Assembly (NCBI GenBank): GCA_009776905.1
Contig: WRMX01000111.1
Span: forward strand, 4,588-9,830
Source of the DNA: Oscillospiraceae bacterium
Lineage (GTDB): Bacteria > Bacillota > Clostridia > Oscillospirales > Oscillospiraceae
Direction of reading: 5' to 3'
Length of the DNA: 5,243 nt
The notes under the pieces are model-generated. The model was given only the letters and a program-made list of their open reading frames with translations, had not been told where the DNA came from and made no database searches. The position numbers and the translations under genes are program-made. Below, one piece after another: positions 4,851-5,243 of this stretch (position 1 is its first letter; every line of letters begins with the position of its first letter).

Positions 4851-5243
4851 ATGGATAAGTCGGAAAAGTATAGCTTGGTTGAAGGAAGCATCGTCGGCCG
4901 TTTGTTTTTCATAGCATTGCCATTGATCGGGACGCAAGTGATCCAGATGGCATATAACCTGACGGACATGTTTTGGCTGGGGAGGCTCAGCAGCGACGCG
5001 GTCGCGGCATCGGGCACCGTCGGGTTGTTTTTATGGCTTTCGATGGCGTTTATGATGTTTGGCAGAATGGGCGCGGAAATCGGCGTTTCGCAAAACCTGG
5101 GCAGGGGCGACAAGGAAAAAGCGCGAGAATTCGCGCACACAGCGATTTTCATCGCGGTCGTTCTCGGCGTGGCTCTCGCCATGGTATATGGATTCGGACG
5201 CAAGCCGCTTGTCGGGTTTTTTGGCATCCGCGAGGCGAACGTC
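4851..5243 (+). CDS. MATE-family multidrug/metabolite efflux transporter, 3'-truncated by window
   Basis: The frame is open from ATG 4851 to the last base, giving 131 of an expected 440-460 residues. It starts with a short charged tail (MDKSEKYSLVEGS), followed by a first membrane helix about 17-37 with the family-typical proline and NLTDMFWLGRLSSDAVAASG (36-55). A second helix lies about 56-78, then the loop GVSQNLGRGDKEKAREFA (78-95), the usual cytoplasmic G-x-G-(D/N) segment between helices, and a third helix about 96-115. MATE proteins are inner-membrane Na+ or H+ antiporters exporting cationic drugs or metabolites. The cargo here is unknown. Being downstream of the CoA-thioester genes is suggestive but weak, since the repeat array separates them. 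Reading continues beyond the window. Confidence 0.88.
   Translation, partial: MDKSEKYSLVEGSIVGRLFFIALPLIGTQVIQMAYNLTDMFWLGRLSSDAVAASGTVGLFLWLSMAFMMFGRMGAEIGVSQNLGRGDKEKAREFAHTAIFIAVVLGVALAMVYGFGRKPLVGFFGIREANV

Noticed and set aside
3630..4937. Long minus-strand open frame of 435 codons overlapping the CoA transferase and the repeat array
   Set aside because: It lies antisense to a clearly homologous CoA transferase, its product is low-complexity translation of the repeats plus a shadow frame, and it has no recognisable domain.
4412..5227. Minus-strand open frame of 271 codons across the repeat array and the MATE gene
   Set aside because: It is a shadow of the MATE and CoA transferase reading frames joined through the repeat, and the PPWGPMPSW-like peptides are just the repeat read in shifting frames.

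Overview
The window carries part of an anaerobic CoA-thioester catabolic cluster read entirely on the + strand. It looks like a strict anaerobe, probably a fermentative bacterium of the Clostridia or a similar lineage. That rests on the oxygen-sensitive iron-sulfur dehydratase/reductase system, good Shine-Dalgarno sites (AGGAGG, AGGGGGTGA, GGAGG), GC content in the mid-to-upper 50s % by eye, and frequent AGG (Arg) and ATA (Ile) codons. The taxonomic call is an inference and is weak.

Layout: (1) 1-855, the 3' part of a smaller subunit of the 2-hydroxyacyl-CoA dehydratase / benzoyl-CoA reductase (HGD-D) family, with its beginning outside the window. (2) 865-2181, the larger partner subunit of the same family, complete. 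(3) 2194-2967, a BadF/BadG/BcrA/HgdC-type activator ATPase with both cluster-binding cysteines but a degenerate phosphate motif. (4) 2968-3053, a short spacer holding a hairpin-forming motif that resembles a dispersed intergenic repeat, a possible extended -10 promoter, and a ribosome binding site. (5) 3054-4619, a family I (propionate CoA-transferase-like) CoA transferase with its catalytic glutamate. (6) 4620-4850, a non-coding stretch dominated by about 3.5 copies of a 50-bp tandem repeat made of hairpins. (7) 4851 to the end, the first 131 residues of a MATE-family transporter, cut by the window end.

Proposed working (inference): the CoA transferase would load CoA onto a hydroxy acid or another carboxylic acid. 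The two-subunit dehydratase/reductase would then act on the thioester, after a single low-potential electron is injected by the ATP-driven activator. This is the logic of the lactate-acrylate pathway and of Stickland-type amino acid reduction, but nothing in the sequence fixes the substrate, and a benzoyl-CoA-reductase-like reaction cannot be excluded. Genes 1-3 are tightly packed (9 and 12 nt apart) and are surely co-transcribed. The CoA transferase may be read through or have its own start. The MATE gene lies beyond the repeat array and may be a separate unit.

The most unusual material is the tandem hairpin array (4638-4815), the degenerate ATPase motif of the activator, and non-canonical cysteine positions in the dehydratase subunits.
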